From: Mycobacterium asiaticum | GTDB lineage: Bacteria > Actinomycetota > Actinomycetes > Mycobacteriales > Mycobacteriaceae | Assembly (NCBI RefSeq): GCF_001673365.1 | Contig: NZ_LZLS01000050.1 | Coordinates: 1-52,689 of the forward strand | DNA length: 52,689 bases | Direction: 5' to 3' | Shown: piece after piece, positions 21,550-30,134 of the stretch | Layout: each line of letters begins with the position of its first letter | Numbering within the stretch: the stretch's first letter is position 1 | The notes under the pieces: model-generated | The model's input: the letters and a program-made list of their open reading frames with translations, nothing else | What the model was told of the DNA's origin: nothing | Database searches by the model: none | Translations under genes and position numbers: made by a program

Positions 21550-23019
21550 ATGACTGAGCACCTGGACGTTGTCATCGTGGGCGCCGGCATCTCCGGGGTA
21601 AGCGCCGCCTGGCATCTACAGGACCGCTGCCCGGATAAGAGCTACGCCATCCTGGAAAAGCGAGCCGATATGGGCGGCACCTGGGACCTGTTCCGCTACC
21701 CCGGAATTCGGTCCGACTCGGACATGTACACCCTCGGATTTCGGTTCCGTCCCTGGACGGAACGCCAAGCCATCGCCGATGGCAAACCGATCCTCGAATA
21801 CGTCAAGAGCACCGCGGCCATGTACGGCATCGACAAGCACGTCCGGTACAACCAGAACGTCGTCGGTGCCGACTGGTCGAGCGCGCAGAACCGGTGGATC
21901 CTGCAAATCGACAGCGAGGGCGCACCGCTGACGATCACCTGCTCATTTCTCTTCCTGTGCAGCGGCTACTACAACTACGACGAGGGCTTCACGCCAACTT
22001 TCAAAGGCGTCGAAGAATTCACCGGCCCGGTCGTACACCCCCAGCATTGGCCCGAGGATCTTGACTACGAGGGCAAAAAGGTGGTGGTGATCGGTAGCGG
22101 CGCAACCGCTGTCACTCTCGTTCCGGCACTGGCGAATTCGGGCGCCGAACACGTCACGATGCTGCAGCGCTCACCCACCTACATCGTGTCGCAGCCCGAA
22201 CAGGACGGCATTGCCGACAGGCTTAATCGCTTCCTGCCGGAGCGGGCGGCCTATACGGCCATCCGGTGGAAGAACGTACTGCGGCAGCAGGCGGTATACG
22301 GAGCGTGCCGGAAATGGCCGCGGCGCATGCGGAAGATGTTCATGGGTATGGTCAAAGCCCAACTGCCCGAAAACTACGACGTGCGAAAGCATTTCGGTCC
22401 GCATTACGGCCCGTGGGACCAGCGGCTGTGCCTGGTGCCCAACGGCGATCTGTTCCGGGCGATCAGGCACGGAAAGGCCGACGTGGTTACCGACACGATC
22501 GAGCGGTTCACCCCGACCGGCATCCGGTTGAATTCGGGCGCCGAGCTGCAGGCCGACATCATAATCACCGCAACGGGATTGAACCTGCAGCTGTTCGGCG
22601 GCGCCACCACCAGCATCGACGGCGCTCCGGTCGACCTGACCCGAACGACGGCATACAAGGGCATGATGCTCTCCGGCATCCCCAACATGGCTTACACGGT
22701 TGGTTACACCAATGCGTCATGGACGCTGAAGGCGGATTTGGTTTCCGAGTTCGTCTGTCGCCTGCTGAACTACATGAGCGACAACGACTTTGACACGGTA
22801 ACCGTCGAAGAGCCAGCTGCCGACGTCGAAGAACGCCCGTTTATGGAATTCACTCCCGGCTACGTGCTGCGTGCCCTCGACGAGCTGCCGAAGCAGGGTT
22901 CGCGCACACCGTGGCGGCTAAATCAGAACTACTTGCGCGACATCCATCTGATCCGGCGGGGCAAGATTAGCGGCGAAGGTCTGCGATTTGCCAAAAAGCC
23001 AGCGCCCGTATCGGTTTAA
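21550..23019 (+). CDS. ethA: Baeyer-Villiger monooxygenase EthA
   Basis: The 489-residue FAD/NADPH monooxygenase is the enzyme that activates ethionamide in M. tuberculosis; its natural role is uncertain. The FAD motif [15 protein letters not shown] is at residues 7-21. The Baeyer-Villiger fingerprint [11 protein letters not shown] lies near 157-167. The NADPH-binding motif [13 protein letters not shown] follows near 177. Length and motifs match the family. The end overlaps rraA by four bases, tail to tail. Expression should be repressed by the divergent EthR. Confidence 0.95.
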   Translation: MTEHLDVVIVGAGISGVSAAWHLQDRCPDKSYAILEKRADMGGTWDLFRYPGIRSDSDMYTLGFRFRPWTERQAIADGKPILEYVKSTAAMYGIDKHVRYNQNVVGADWSSAQNRWILQIDSEGAPLTITCSFLFLCSGYYNYDEGFTPTFKGVEEFTGPVVHPQHWPEDLDYEGKKVVVIGSGATAVTLVPALANSGAEHVTMLQRSPTYIVSQPEQDGIADRLNRFLPERAAYTAIRWKNVLRQQAVYGACRKWPRRMRKMFMGMVKAQLPENYDVRKHFGPHYGPWDQRLCLVPNGDLFRAIRHGKADVVTDTIERFTPTGIRLNSGAELQADIIITATGLNLQLFGGATTSIDGAPVDLTRTTAYKGMMLSGIPNMAYTVGYTNASWTLKADLVSEFVCRLLNYMSDNDFDTVTVEEPAADVEERPFMEFTPGYVLRALDELPKQGSRTPWRLNQNYLRDIHLIRRGKISGEGLRFAKKPAPVSV

Positions 23020-23501
23020 TCTCCTGCTGCGACGACGACAATGCCGTCGTCGTCGCTGTAGGCCACTTGGCCCGACACGAATGTCACACCGCCCAAACTG
23101 ATTTCGACGCCGCGTTCGCCGGCACCGGTCTTGGTGCTTTTGCGCGGATTAGTGCCGAGGGCCTTGATGCCGATCTCGATGCCGCGCAGCGCGGCCGCAT
23201 CTCGCACCGCGCCGTTGACGATAAGACCGACCCAGCCGTTCGCGCGTGCCAACTCGGCAATCAGGTCGCCGACCAACGCGGTGTGCAGCGAGCCGTCGCC
23301 GTCGATCACCAATACCCCGCCATCGCCCGGTTCCGACAGCACCGACTTCAGCAGCGCGTTGTCCTGAAAGCAGCGGACCGTAGTGATCGGCCCGGCGAAC
23401 TCGCTGCGGCCGCCGAACTGGCGGAATTGCAGGTCACAGCTGCGCACATCGGGGCCGATGTCGTCGACGAGATCGGCCGTCGGTCGAAAGGACAGGGCCA
23501 T
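23016..23501 (-). CDS. rraA: RraA/MenG-family protein
   Basis: The 161-residue product matches the RraA family, annotated in M. tuberculosis as MenG or RraA (Rv3853). Motifs include the metal and substrate pocket [20 protein letters not shown], then AVRD. Members act as RNase E regulators or as 4-hydroxy-4-methyl-2-oxoglutarate/oxaloacetate aldolases, and the true role in mycobacteria is unsettled. It lies 3 bases downstream of hns and may share its transcript. Confidence 0.92.
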   Translation of the reverse strand: MALSFRPTADLVDDIGPDVRSCDLQFRQFGGRSEFAGPITTVRCFQDNALLKSVLSEPGDGGVLVIDGDGSLHTALVGDLIAELARANGWVGLIVNGAVRDAAALRGIEIGIKALGTNPRKSTKTGAGERGVEISLGGVTFVSGQVAYSDDDGIVVVAAGD

Positions 23502-23504
23502 AGA

Positions 23505-23963
23505 TCAGCGACGGCGCAGTTGCCGGACCAACAGCATGGCGAGCACGCTGAGAGTGACCGCAACCACCCACGGCACCGGCGATTGCAACGCAGACGGCTC
23601 GGATGGCTCCGCGGGCAGCGGGTTCTTGGCGCGCTCGACAGTCGATTTCGCTTGTGCGGCCGCATCTTTCGCCGCAGCAAGCTGTCCATTGGTTTCGGCG
23701 AGCCGGGGCAGGTCGGCGGGCTGCTGCGCGGGCGGTTGCTGCGCGGGCGGCTGCTGCGCGGGCGGCTGCTGCTCGGGTGGGGAGACCTTCTTCGCAGGTG
23801 CCTTCTTGGCCGGCGCCTTCTTCGCGGCGGCCTTCTTGGCGGGCGCCTTCTTCGCGGGTGCCTTCTTGGCCGGTTTAGCGGCTGCGGCCTTCTTGGCGGG
23901 TGCCTTCTTGGCGGGCGGCTTCGATTCGGGTTCGCCCTCGGGCCGATCCTGCGGGTCTGCCAT
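23505..23963 (-). CDS. hns: Histone-like membrane-anchored protein Hns (Rv3852-like)
   Basis: The 152-residue product has an N-terminal basic half of KKAPAK/KKA repeats like histone H1 (about 17-60) and a Pro-Gln block (PPAQQ four times, about 68-82). A helical Ala-rich segment follows, then a C-terminal membrane helix (PWVVAVTLSVLAMLLV) with a basic tail. The combination of a DNA-binding tail and a membrane anchor is that of mycobacterial Rv3852, proposed to organise the nucleoid. The repeats are encoded by near-identical GCC/AAG units, which may vary in number among strains. Confidence 0.92.
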   Translation of the reverse strand: MADPQDRPEGEPESKPPAKKAPAKKAAAAKPAKKAPAKKAPAKKAAAKKAPAKKAPAKKVSPPEQQPPAQQPPAQQPPAQQPADLPRLAETNGQLAAAKDAAAQAKSTVERAKNPLPAEPSEPSALQSPVPWVVAVTLSVLAMLLVRQLRRR

Positions 23964-24031
23964 GCGGCCGCTCCTTTGCAGCTTGGTCGTCGCTCAACAC
24001 TTAGGTTTCATCATGCCAGGGCGCCCAGGAG

Positions 24032-24208
24032 CTATGGCCTGCGCCGTACGGACCAAATAGCGACGACGGCGACCGCGGCAACGGCTCCCAGCACGAACGG
24101 CCAGGCGGGCATCTCGGCGTCGGGATCGGGAGCGGCGGCGGTCAAGACGGCGGTCAGCATCAGGACCGCACCCAGCAGTCCGACCCGGATGAGTACCCGT
24201 GCGAGCAT
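24032..24208 (-). CDS. Small membrane protein (Rv3851-like position)
   Basis: The 58-residue product has two membrane helices (LIRVGLLGAVLMLTAVLTA and PFVLGAVAAVAVVAIW) and a basic end (VRRRP). Its ATG overlaps the stop of the gene at 24208 by one base (TGATG), so it is translationally coupled. M. tuberculosis has a possible membrane protein, Rv3851, in this place. It is short but well supported by coupling and hydrophobicity. Confidence 0.65.
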   Translation of the reverse strand: MLARVLIRVGLLGAVLMLTAVLTAAAPDPDAEMPAWPFVLGAVAAVAVVAIWSVRRRP

Positions 24209-24861
24209 CAGACGCCCAGGCGGGCGAGCAGGTCGCCTTCGATGCCGTCGAGCTGGGACGAGATGGCCGCGTGCGCGGCGCGGCGTCGCTGGGTCGGCAT
24301 GTTCTCCGCGGTGGTGATGGCCGCGGACAGGTCGCCGAGGCGCTCACTGATCGCCGTGACGAACTGCTTGGTTTCGGCATCCTTCGGTTTCTTTTCCTGC
24401 ACCGCCCGCAGCGATTGCTCGGCTCCGGCTACCCGCGCCGACAACCGTGCGCCGTGTCCGGAGAACTGGCCGATCTGCGCCAACGGAATGCCGAGCTGGT
24501 CGGCGCGGCGTTGGTCGATCAAACCGCGGGCTGCGACAGCTGCCCGGTAGATCAGCGGCGTCAGTACCGGTGCCAGCAACCGGGAGACCGTGAAAACCCG
24601 GCGGATTCGGGTGGGGGAGAGCAACTTGCCTTCGCGCACCGCCTTGAGCTCTGTTTCGGCGACCTTCAAGGCGGTCTTGTCGCTGTCCTTCTGGGCCTTG
24701 AGCTGCGCGCTCAATGCCTTCTCGGCAGCCTTGCGATCGGCCTTGATGCGGCGCCGGTCGTTCTTGGCCAACAACCGGGCTTCCAGCTTCGCGCGGGCCT
24801 TGATCGCGCGGGCTTCGGCGCGACGAGTCGCGCGGCTCTTTCGCTTGCCGAACAGGCCCAT
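24208..24861 (-). CDS. Conserved coiled-coil protein (Rv3850-like)
   Basis: The 217-residue product starts with a very basic helical region (about 1-50, RKSRATRRAEARAIKARAK). A long Lys/Ala/Glu coiled coil runs to about 75, then a more hydrophobic patch (RLLAPVLTPLIYRAAVAARG) and a C-terminal helical domain. It is a conserved actinobacterial protein of unknown function in this exact neighbourhood in M. tuberculosis. It is coupled to the small membrane protein downstream. Confidence 0.8.
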   Translation of the reverse strand: MGLFGKRKSRATRRAEARAIKARAKLEARLLAKNDRRRIKADRKAAEKALSAQLKAQKDSDKTALKVAETELKAVREGKLLSPTRIRRVFTVSRLLAPVLTPLIYRAAVAARGLIDQRRADQLGIPLAQIGQFSGHGARLSARVAGAEQSLRAVQEKKPKDAETKQFVTAISERLGDLSAAITTAENMPTQRRRAAHAAISSQLDGIEGDLLARLGV

Positions 24862-24940
24862 TCCCGGCCGCCTCCCGGTATCTCGTGAACTGACGCGGTG
24901 CGTGTGCGCGAGCGCTGGGCCAACCCTAATCCGCGCAAGC

Positions 24941-24955
24941 GGCGGTCAGACCGCC
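24941..24955. terminator. Short perfect hairpin downstream of espR
   Basis: GGCGGT-CAG-ACCGCC is a 6-bp stem with a 3-base loop in the gap between espR and the Rv3850-like gene. Both neighbours are on the minus strand, so it could weaken read-through from espR. There is no T-run. Confidence 0.3.
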
Positions 24956-24984
24956 AGGGTGAATCCGCCGCTGGGCGCGGGTGC

Positions 24985-25383
24985 TTACGCGTCGAGTCCT
25001 TCGGCGCGCCGCAGCTCGTCGATCCGGTCGAGGACCTTCTGCTGTGCCTCCGCCGGCAACCCGTGGGCCCTTTTCGCGATGCGGCGCACACCGTCGTCGT
25101 GCACCACGGCATAGAACTCGAGTTCCTTGTCGAGCTTCTCGTAGTAATCGTCGTCGGTGAAGTACGCCGGCTTGATCCGGAAGAAGTTGGCGAGCGCGGC
25201 CATGGTCGCTGACGACGGGTTCGTACGGTTGCCGGAACGTAGCTGCGAGAGGTAGGGAGCCGACATCGTGATGCCCTCCGCTTTGAGCGCAGCGATCACC
25301 TCGGCAGAGGTGTGCGCACCTCTGCCGGGCGGATACACCGTGTCAAACAGGCGGTTCAGGCGGGCAGCGAACGTCGTGCTCAT
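24985..25383 (-). CDS. espR: Nucleoid-associated regulator EspR
   Basis: The 132-residue protein has the N-terminal SinR-like helix-turn-helix (SAEVIAALKAEGITMSAPYL, then SQLRSGNRTNPS) and a C-terminal dimerisation part (GVRRIAKRAHGLPAEAQQKV). It is almost the M. tuberculosis EspR sequence I remember, diverging mainly near residues 88-96. EspR controls espACD and many cell-wall genes by binding paired distant sites. The ribosome site GGTGGAGG lies 9 bases before the ATG. Upstream frames to 25581 are not needed. Confidence 0.95.
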   Translation of the reverse strand: MSTTFAARLNRLFDTVYPPGRGAHTSAEVIAALKAEGITMSAPYLSQLRSGNRTNPSSATMAALANFFRIKPAYFTDDDYYEKLDKELEFYAVVHDDGVRRIAKRAHGLPAEAQQKVLDRIDELRRAEGLDA

Positions 25384-25843
25384 CGATATGACCTCCACCG
25401 GAGCTGTAAGAGCAAACGATTGTCTATAGGTATTTGCTGACCATGGTAGCCACTGTTCGTGGCCACCACCAAGTGCAAACCTACTCGTATTCAATATGGG
25501 CGTGCCGGGCGACCGGGTAGGACGCCCCCGATGAGCATCCAAACGATTTGGCCGGGTGTCCATAAAATGACTGAATTTCACAGGTTATCCGCAGAATGCG
25601 TCATGCGAACGGACGCAAAACGCTCCGATCGGTATGGGTCGCGACGGGATTTGTCGACCTCCGCAGCGGCGGTAAGCGGGGCCGCGGGCAACGAATGAGC
25701 AGCCAAAAAGCGACCACTGGTCACTTTGCTGATGATCCCCTCGCCGGCGCCAGCTGCCGAACGGCGGCGCTGCAGCAGCCCGTCGAGACGACTCAAAAGA
25801 GGACCGAGGAGGCACTGTCAGCGGGCCTGCGGCCCGGTCGCAA
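25384..25843. promoter_or_regulatory. espR upstream region with TTTGC motifs
   Basis: No gene is supported in these 460 bases. A minus-strand -10-like TATAGA lies at the complement of 25423-25428. TTTGCTG, which fits the EspR site TTTGC(T/C)(G/A) as I recall it, occurs at 25433-25439 and 25725-25731. Core TTTGC on the minus strand lies at 25412-25416 and 25475-25479. The spread fits autoregulation by looping. Confidence 0.4.
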
Positions 25844-26575
25844 TCAGAGCCGCCGCGTCGGTCCCGGATGTGTGGTGTTCGGTATCTGCCAGTCGGAGCT
25901 CGGGGCCCGCGCGGCCGCTTTGCGCCGCCGCTGAAGAGTTTGCGCCGCGATTGCGGTCGCGGCCGCCATGCCGACCGCTGCAGTCACTCCTACGGCCACC
26001 CAACGCCACCCGAGCGCGCCGTCGAACAACATCCACAAGCCGAAAAGGAGGAACAGCAAGCTGGCCAGCATGTGCAGGAGTTGCTCGGGTAGCCGTTGGT
26101 GCAGCAGCAACCCCGCACCGATCGCCAGGCCGTCGGCGAGAATCATGCCCAGGGTGGAGCCGATCCACACGCCAACCCAGTTCTGGTCGCTGGCCAACGT
26201 GATGGTGGCCAGGGTGGTCTTGTCGCTCATCTCGGCCAGCACGAACGAGGAGATCACGGTGAGTAGGGCGAACCGCGTGTTGCGCGGAGTCGGCGTCTCG
26301 TCTTCGCTTTCGGCGCCCTCATGCCACGTCCAGGCGGCGAAAATCAGGAAGGCGATCGCCGAGGCGAAGGCCATTGCGCGGGCTGGCAGCGTGGCGCCCA
26401 GGAAATGGCCTATCGCCACCGAGACGCCATGCACCGTGAATGACGCGATCGCGACCCCGGTCAGCACCACCCACCAGCGATAGCGCAGCGCGTAGGTCAT
26501 GGTCAGAAGCTGGGAACGGTCGCCTAGTTCGGCGACAAAGACCACTCCCAGACTCAGCAGTATGGCGGCGAGCAT
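25844..26575 (-). CDS. GDT1/UPF0016-family manganese exporter
   Basis: The 243-residue membrane protein has the two signature motifs of the family, VAELGDRSQLLT (about residue 14) and LAEMSDKTTLAT (about 115), each in a three-helix repeat. Together they form a transporter for Mn or Ca export. The first helix starts at once (MLAAILLSLGVVF), so I place the start at ATG 26575. A longer frame to 26656 would translate the riboswitch. A yybP-ykoY riboswitch directly upstream makes manganese the likely substrate and signal. The tail after the last helix is basic and low-complexity. Confidence 0.88.
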   Translation of the reverse strand: MLAAILLSLGVVFVAELGDRSQLLTMTYALRYRWWVVLTGVAIASFTVHGVSVAIGHFLGATLPARAMAFASAIAFLIFAAWTWHEGAESEDETPTPRNTRFALLTVISSFVLAEMSDKTTLATITLASDQNWVGVWIGSTLGMILADGLAIGAGLLLHQRLPEQLLHMLASLLFLLFGLWMLFDGALGWRWVAVGVTAAVGMAAATAIAAQTLQRRRKAAARAPSSDWQIPNTTHPGPTRRL

Positions 26576-26582
26576 GAAAATC

Positions 26583-26735
26583 GACCTTTCGACGCGTTGC
26601 CAATAGCCGTTTGGAAGCCAAACGGACATCGGACATCGGTCGAAGGTCTCACCCACCGTCCAATTGGATCGGTTCGCCGGCCGGGCTTTCGCCAGTATGT
26701 CGACACGACGATTCGGGGCTACTCCCCTTCGCTGA
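26583..26735 (-). promoter_or_regulatory. yybP-ykoY manganese riboswitch with SD-sequestering switch
   Basis: On the minus strand the leader reads CGAAGGGGAGTAGCC, a variable arm with CATACTGGC and CCCGGCC, then GGTGGGTGAGACCTTCG. These are the conserved 5' and 3' parts of the yybP-ykoY aptamer. The closing helix pairs CGAAGG (26726-26731) with CCTTCG. The 3' strand GACCTTCGAC (26639-26648) can instead pair with GTCGAAAGGTC (26583-26593), which contains the AAAGG ribosome site, with one bulged A. An 8-bp hairpin, CCGTTTGG-N3-CCAAACGG, lies between (26607-26625). Mn binding should therefore free the ribosome site and raise export. Confidence 0.85.
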
Positions 26736-26818
26736 CAATCCCACGTTAGCCGCGATATTCAGCCCGCGCTAGCGCAACAGCCGAGTTCGGCCAGCCGTAT
26801 ACATTGATTTGTATTCGC

Positions 26819-27352
26819 TTATGCGGCAAGGAGCATCGCCAGAATTGCGGTGTCGGGATGGCTGATCGGATCGACGCCGACGCGGCTCACCATCGAGGTG
26901 ATGGTGCCGTCGGCTTCCGCTTCCACCCACGCCGCCCGGTGCTCCAAACCCAAATACGGCAACCCGGGCAGCAATACGCATCCCGACGCCGCGCCGGTGC
27001 ATTCCGGAAGCGACGGCGTGGTCTCTGATGGCGGGTGCAGCATCAGCAGCGCGGGCGGTTGATGATCCGCGAAATAGCCCGGCTGGATAGCCGTTTCGCC
27101 GAAGACGGTTCCTTCGGCCAGCACCAGGCCCACGGTTCCCGGGGCCGGCTCGTCCGGCAATTCCTCGCGGGCGCCGAAGACCGTTGTGGTGGAGAGCAAA
27201 CCGGGCAATGATGCAACCCGAACAGCCACCATCAACAATTGAGCCCACTCTTTGGTGGAATCGGGCCAACGTCCGGAAATGACAAACCCTTTCAACGCAC
27301 CCCGAGCGTGAAAGGGAGCAACACCTATAGGTCGATCAGACCCAGCATCCAT
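26819..27352 (-). CDS. Conserved hypothetical protein (Rv3847-like)
   Basis: The 177-residue product has the length of Rv3847 of M. tuberculosis and the same neighbours. It looks like a soluble alpha/beta protein (RGALKGFVISGRWPDS, then EWAQLLMVAVRVAS) without catalytic motifs I can name. The ATG follows GGAGGG at a good spacing. An ATG at 27454 would give a longer product but has no such site. Function unknown. Confidence 0.75.
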   Translation of the reverse strand: MDAGSDRPIGVAPFHARGALKGFVISGRWPDSTKEWAQLLMVAVRVASLPGLLSTTTVFGAREELPDEPAPGTVGLVLAEGTVFGETAIQPGYFADHQPPALLMLHPPSETTPSLPECTGAASGCVLLPGLPYLGLEHRAAWVEAEADGTITSMVSRVGVDPISHPDTAILAMLLAA

Positions 27353-27525
27353 TTTGCCCTCCGTGACGCCTTCATCCGAAGTAACCACGCTGGTAGCTCG
27401 AAACAAATGGTAGTCCGAATGATTAAGCATGCGCGGGCTTTTGGCGTCACGCAAGTCGACACGGGCCGGTAGCTGCCAGCGTTACGGATTGGCAATACGG
27501 ACGGCCCGCGATCAAAAGGTTCCGC

Positions 27526-27569
27526 AAAAGGACACGGGCGCCGCGCATTGTCGCGCGACGCCCGAGTCC
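27526..27569 (-). terminator. Intrinsic terminator of sodA
   Basis: Read on the minus strand, GGACTCGGGCG...CGCCCGTGTCC forms a long GC-rich stem with a CGCGC/GCGCG extension around a short loop, followed by TTTT. It lies 15 bases beyond the sodA stop codon. Confidence 0.8.
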
Positions 27570-27584
27570 TGCGAGATCAGACAA

Positions 27585-28208
27585 TCAGGGGAAAATCAAA
27601 CCCGATGTCTTCGAAGTGGCCGCTTCGTAGCGGGACTGAACGTCTGCCCAGTTGACCACATTCCAAAAGGCCTTGACGTAGTCGGCTTTGACGTTCTTGT
27701 ACTGCAAGTAGAAGGCGTGCTCCCACATATCGACCTGCAACAGCGGAATGACGCCGAGCGGGACATTTGCCTGCTGGTCGTAGAGCTGGAAGGTGAGCAG
27801 CCGCCCGCCCAGCGTGTCGTATCCGAGCACAGCCCAACCCGAGCCCTGCAGCCCGTTGGCCGCGGCGCTGAACTGTGCCTGAAACTTGTCGAACGATCCG
27901 AACTGGTCGTCGATGGCGGAGGCCAGGTCACCGGTGGGTTTGTCGCCGCCCTCGGGCGACAGGTTCTTCCACCAGATGGAGTGGTTGACGTGGCCGCCCA
28001 GGTGGAAGGCCAGGTTCTTCTCGTTCAGGAAAATCGCCGAGTGGTCGCCTTTGGCGCGGGCCTCATCGAGCTTGGCGACAGCGTCGTTCAGCCCCTTGAC
28101 GTAGGTGGCGTGGTGCTTACTGTGGTGGATCTCGTTGATCTGACCGGAGATGTGCGGCTCAAGAGCTGCATAGTCCCAGTCCAAGTCGGGCAGGGTGTAT
28201 TCAGCCAC
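27585..28208 (-). CDS. sodA: Superoxide dismutase (Fe/Mn)
   Basis: The 207-residue enzyme removes superoxide and is secreted in large amounts by pathogenic mycobacteria although it has no signal peptide. Metal ligands appear at His28 ([10 protein letters not shown]), His76 (FHLGGHVNH), and Asp/His in [12 protein letters not shown] near 160-164. The sequence is close to M. tuberculosis SodA, an iron enzyme. A strong ribosome site (GGAAGGAAAG) precedes the ATG and a terminator follows, so it is a single-gene unit. Confidence 0.96.
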   Translation of the reverse strand: MAEYTLPDLDWDYAALEPHISGQINEIHHSKHHATYVKGLNDAVAKLDEARAKGDHSAIFLNEKNLAFHLGGHVNHSIWWKNLSPEGGDKPTGDLASAIDDQFGSFDKFQAQFSAAANGLQGSGWAVLGYDTLGGRLLTFQLYDQQANVPLGVIPLLQVDMWEHAFYLQYKNVKADYVKAFWNVVNWADVQSRYEAATSKTSGLIFP

Positions 28209-28376
28209 GGCTTTCCTTCCTTTGATAAGCGGATCGTCTGACGTGTCACTAGCGGGGTCCCGCCACGCGGCGACCTGGCATATTCAACCCTGCTCCATGT
28301 CCGCGGATGCCGCAAGGACGAGCCAATGCCAGGACACCCGCCCCGTATACCCGGGCCAGGTCGGATCAAGCTGAAA

Positions 28377-28529
28377 TCAGGACAGCGCGATAAGGGCCAA
28401 AACAGCGAGCAGGGCCAGCGCGATCAGGCCGGCACGCAGAGATGCCACGACGTAGGCCTGGTTCCAGGCGGGAGATCCTGAGTACGAGTTCGACGGCGTT
28501 GATCCCGAACGGAACGAATGTGTAGCCAT
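28377..28529 (-). CDS. 50-residue membrane peptide
   Basis: The ATG follows GGGAGGAG at an ideal distance. The product has a Ser/Thr/Asn-rich start (SFRSGSTPSNSYSGSPAWNQ) and a single C-terminal membrane helix (LRAGLIALALLAVLALIALS). The strong ribosome site and the clean helix are the evidence for translation. No family known to me. Confidence 0.55.
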   Translation of the reverse strand: MATHSFRSGSTPSNSYSGSPAWNQAYVVASLRAGLIALALLAVLALIALS

Positions 28530-29089
28530 CAAACTCCTCCCACCTAGAACGTTCACCTGACCCGCGAACGACACGCACAAGACACACGTGAGGTGCGTCA
28601 CAGTCAGGTCTCGTGTCCGCGATCATAGCGTTAAGTCGCGGGCTTGGCTAAACCGCTGCGCGGTGGCGTCGGTTCCTGCGGATCGCGAACGTCTTCGCCG
28701 ACGCGCGAAGCCCGTCAAACTTTGTGGCTCTTTAGATGTTTGGCCCCCCGCAACCGTGGGTAAAATAACTCCGAGCCGCGACTAACGTCGCGGCAATCGA
28801 TTTCGCTCAGAGCACGGCGAGGCTGTCGATTGCTACGCCTCGTTATCGCAACGTTATCCACAACCGGCCGCAAATCTGGCCGATAGAGGCTGTGCCGAAG
28901 GGCTATCCCCGCTGTGGATAAACCTGTGGAAATTGTGGATAGCCGCTCTTAGCTGTGGCCCGCGTCACTTAGTTGATCTAATGTGGCCCGCTTCACACCC
29001 AAGCCGCCACCACTCAGGCGTGCCGCGCGTCTCTTCTCTCTGGACAGTCTCTCCGGGGTCTCTCTGGACCGCACGGCTAGGCTGGTCCG
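28530..29089. other. Intergenic region with DnaA boxes
   Basis: These 560 bases hold no gene. The right half contains the DnaA-box cluster (28854-28942) and an AT-richer patch around it. The region just before 29090 should hold the promoter of the Rv3843c-like gene. Confidence 0.5.
28854..28942. repeat. Cluster of DnaA-box-like sequences
   Basis: TTATCCACA lies at 28854-28862 and its exact inverse TGTGGATAA at 28913-28921. Near matches are TGTGGAAAT (28925-28933) and TGTGGATAG (28934-28942). There are thus two perfect consensus boxes and two with one or two changes within 90 bases, three of them in a 30-base run. Confidence 0.6.
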
Positions 29090-30130
29090 GTGATTCAGGT
29101 GTGCTCCCAGTGCGGCACGCGATGGAATGTGCGCGACCGGCAGCGCACGTGGTGCCCCCGCTGCAGAGGCGCGCTATTGGCACCGCTGGCCGACGTGCCA
29201 GCTGGTGGTCCCCGATGGAGTCCGCCGCCCGCGCCGCGGGTGCCGGTGCCCCCCGCCATGCCACGCACACCGCCGCGACTCCCACCTGGTTTTCGCTGGA
29301 TAGCGGTGCGTCCGGGCGCCGCACCTCCGATACGCCGGGTACGACGGCCACTGGGTCCCACCCCCCGCTACGCCGTCATACCTCGTTGGGGCCTGGCCGA
29401 CCGGGTGCCCCAACCCATACCGGCGGCCCCGGAGGCGGCCGTCAAGGCCGGCCCGAATGCCGACACTGTCCGCGTGCTGATGTTCGCCACGCAGTTGGTG
29501 CTCGCGGCCGCCGCACTGGTCTACGCGGCCCGATACGGCTTGTTGATCTACAACCGCGACACGCTGCTGAACTCGTGGGTGGCCGGCGCGGCGGACTGGC
29601 TGGGGATAGCCGCCAGTGTGGCCGTCTTGGCGGCGCTGCTGAGCTGCTTTGTGGTGCTGATCAAATGGCTGATCGCGCGGCGGGCGTCCGCGTTCAGCTA
29701 CCACGGACTGCCGGAACATCGCACGGCCCGCAGGTTGTGGGCCGGTTGTCTGCTGCCGTTCGCCAACCTGGTGATGGCGCCGGTGTACGTCATCGAACTC
29801 GCGCTGGTCGAAGACCACTACGAGCGGGTGCGCAAACCGGTCATGATCTGGTGGGTCACCTGGATTGCCAGCTATGCGGTCTCTCTGTTCGCCCTGCTCA
29901 CCAGCCTGACCAGCGATGCTCAGGGCATCGCTAACAACACCATCATGGTGGTGGTCGCATACCTGCTCGCCGCGGTCACCATCGGCGCGGTCGCCCGAGT
30001 CTTCGAGGGATTCGAACGTAAACCGGTCGAGCGCCCCGCGCACCGCTGGCTCGTCGTCGAGCGGGACCGGCCGGCGCCGAACCAATCCGCCGCTGCGGTT
30101 GAGTCGGAGGGACAGGAACCGGCAGCATAG
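29090..30130 (+). CDS. DUF4328 membrane protein (Rv3843c-like)
   Basis: The 346-residue product starts at GTG with a zinc-ribbon module (VCSQCGTRW...WCPRCRG, residues 4-26). A Pro/Arg-rich linker to about 110 follows, then a membrane domain with about six helices (VLMFATQLVLAAAALVYAAR; LGIAASVAVLAALLSCFVVL; MIWWVTWIASYAVSLFALL; IMVVVAYLLAAVTIGAVARV). The gene order matches Rv3843c of M. tuberculosis. It is four bases upstream of glpQ1 and probably co-transcribed. Function unknown. Confidence 0.8.
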   Translation: MIQVCSQCGTRWNVRDRQRTWCPRCRGALLAPLADVPAGGPRWSPPPAPRVPVPPAMPRTPPRLPPGFRWIAVRPGAAPPIRRVRRPLGPTPRYAVIPRWGLADRVPQPIPAAPEAAVKAGPNADTVRVLMFATQLVLAAAALVYAARYGLLIYNRDTLLNSWVAGAADWLGIAASVAVLAALLSCFVVLIKWLIARRASAFSYHGLPEHRTARRLWAGCLLPFANLVMAPVYVIELALVEDHYERVRKPVMIWWVTWIASYAVSLFALLTSLTSDAQGIANNTIMVVVAYLLAAVTIGAVARVFEGFERKPVERPAHRWLVVERDRPAPNQSAAAVESEGQEPAA

Positions 30131-30134
30131 GCCT

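Noticed and set aside
23760..23930. Tandem GCC/AAG repeats suspected as a repeat element
   Set aside because: They encode the KAPAKK repeats of Hns in frame.
25585..25934. Open frames on both strands upstream of espR
   Set aside because: None has a ribosome site, and all read as basic low-complexity shadows.
26583..26656. Longer N-terminus for the GDT1 exporter
   Set aside because: It would translate part of the riboswitch and add a non-membrane lead before the usual first helix.
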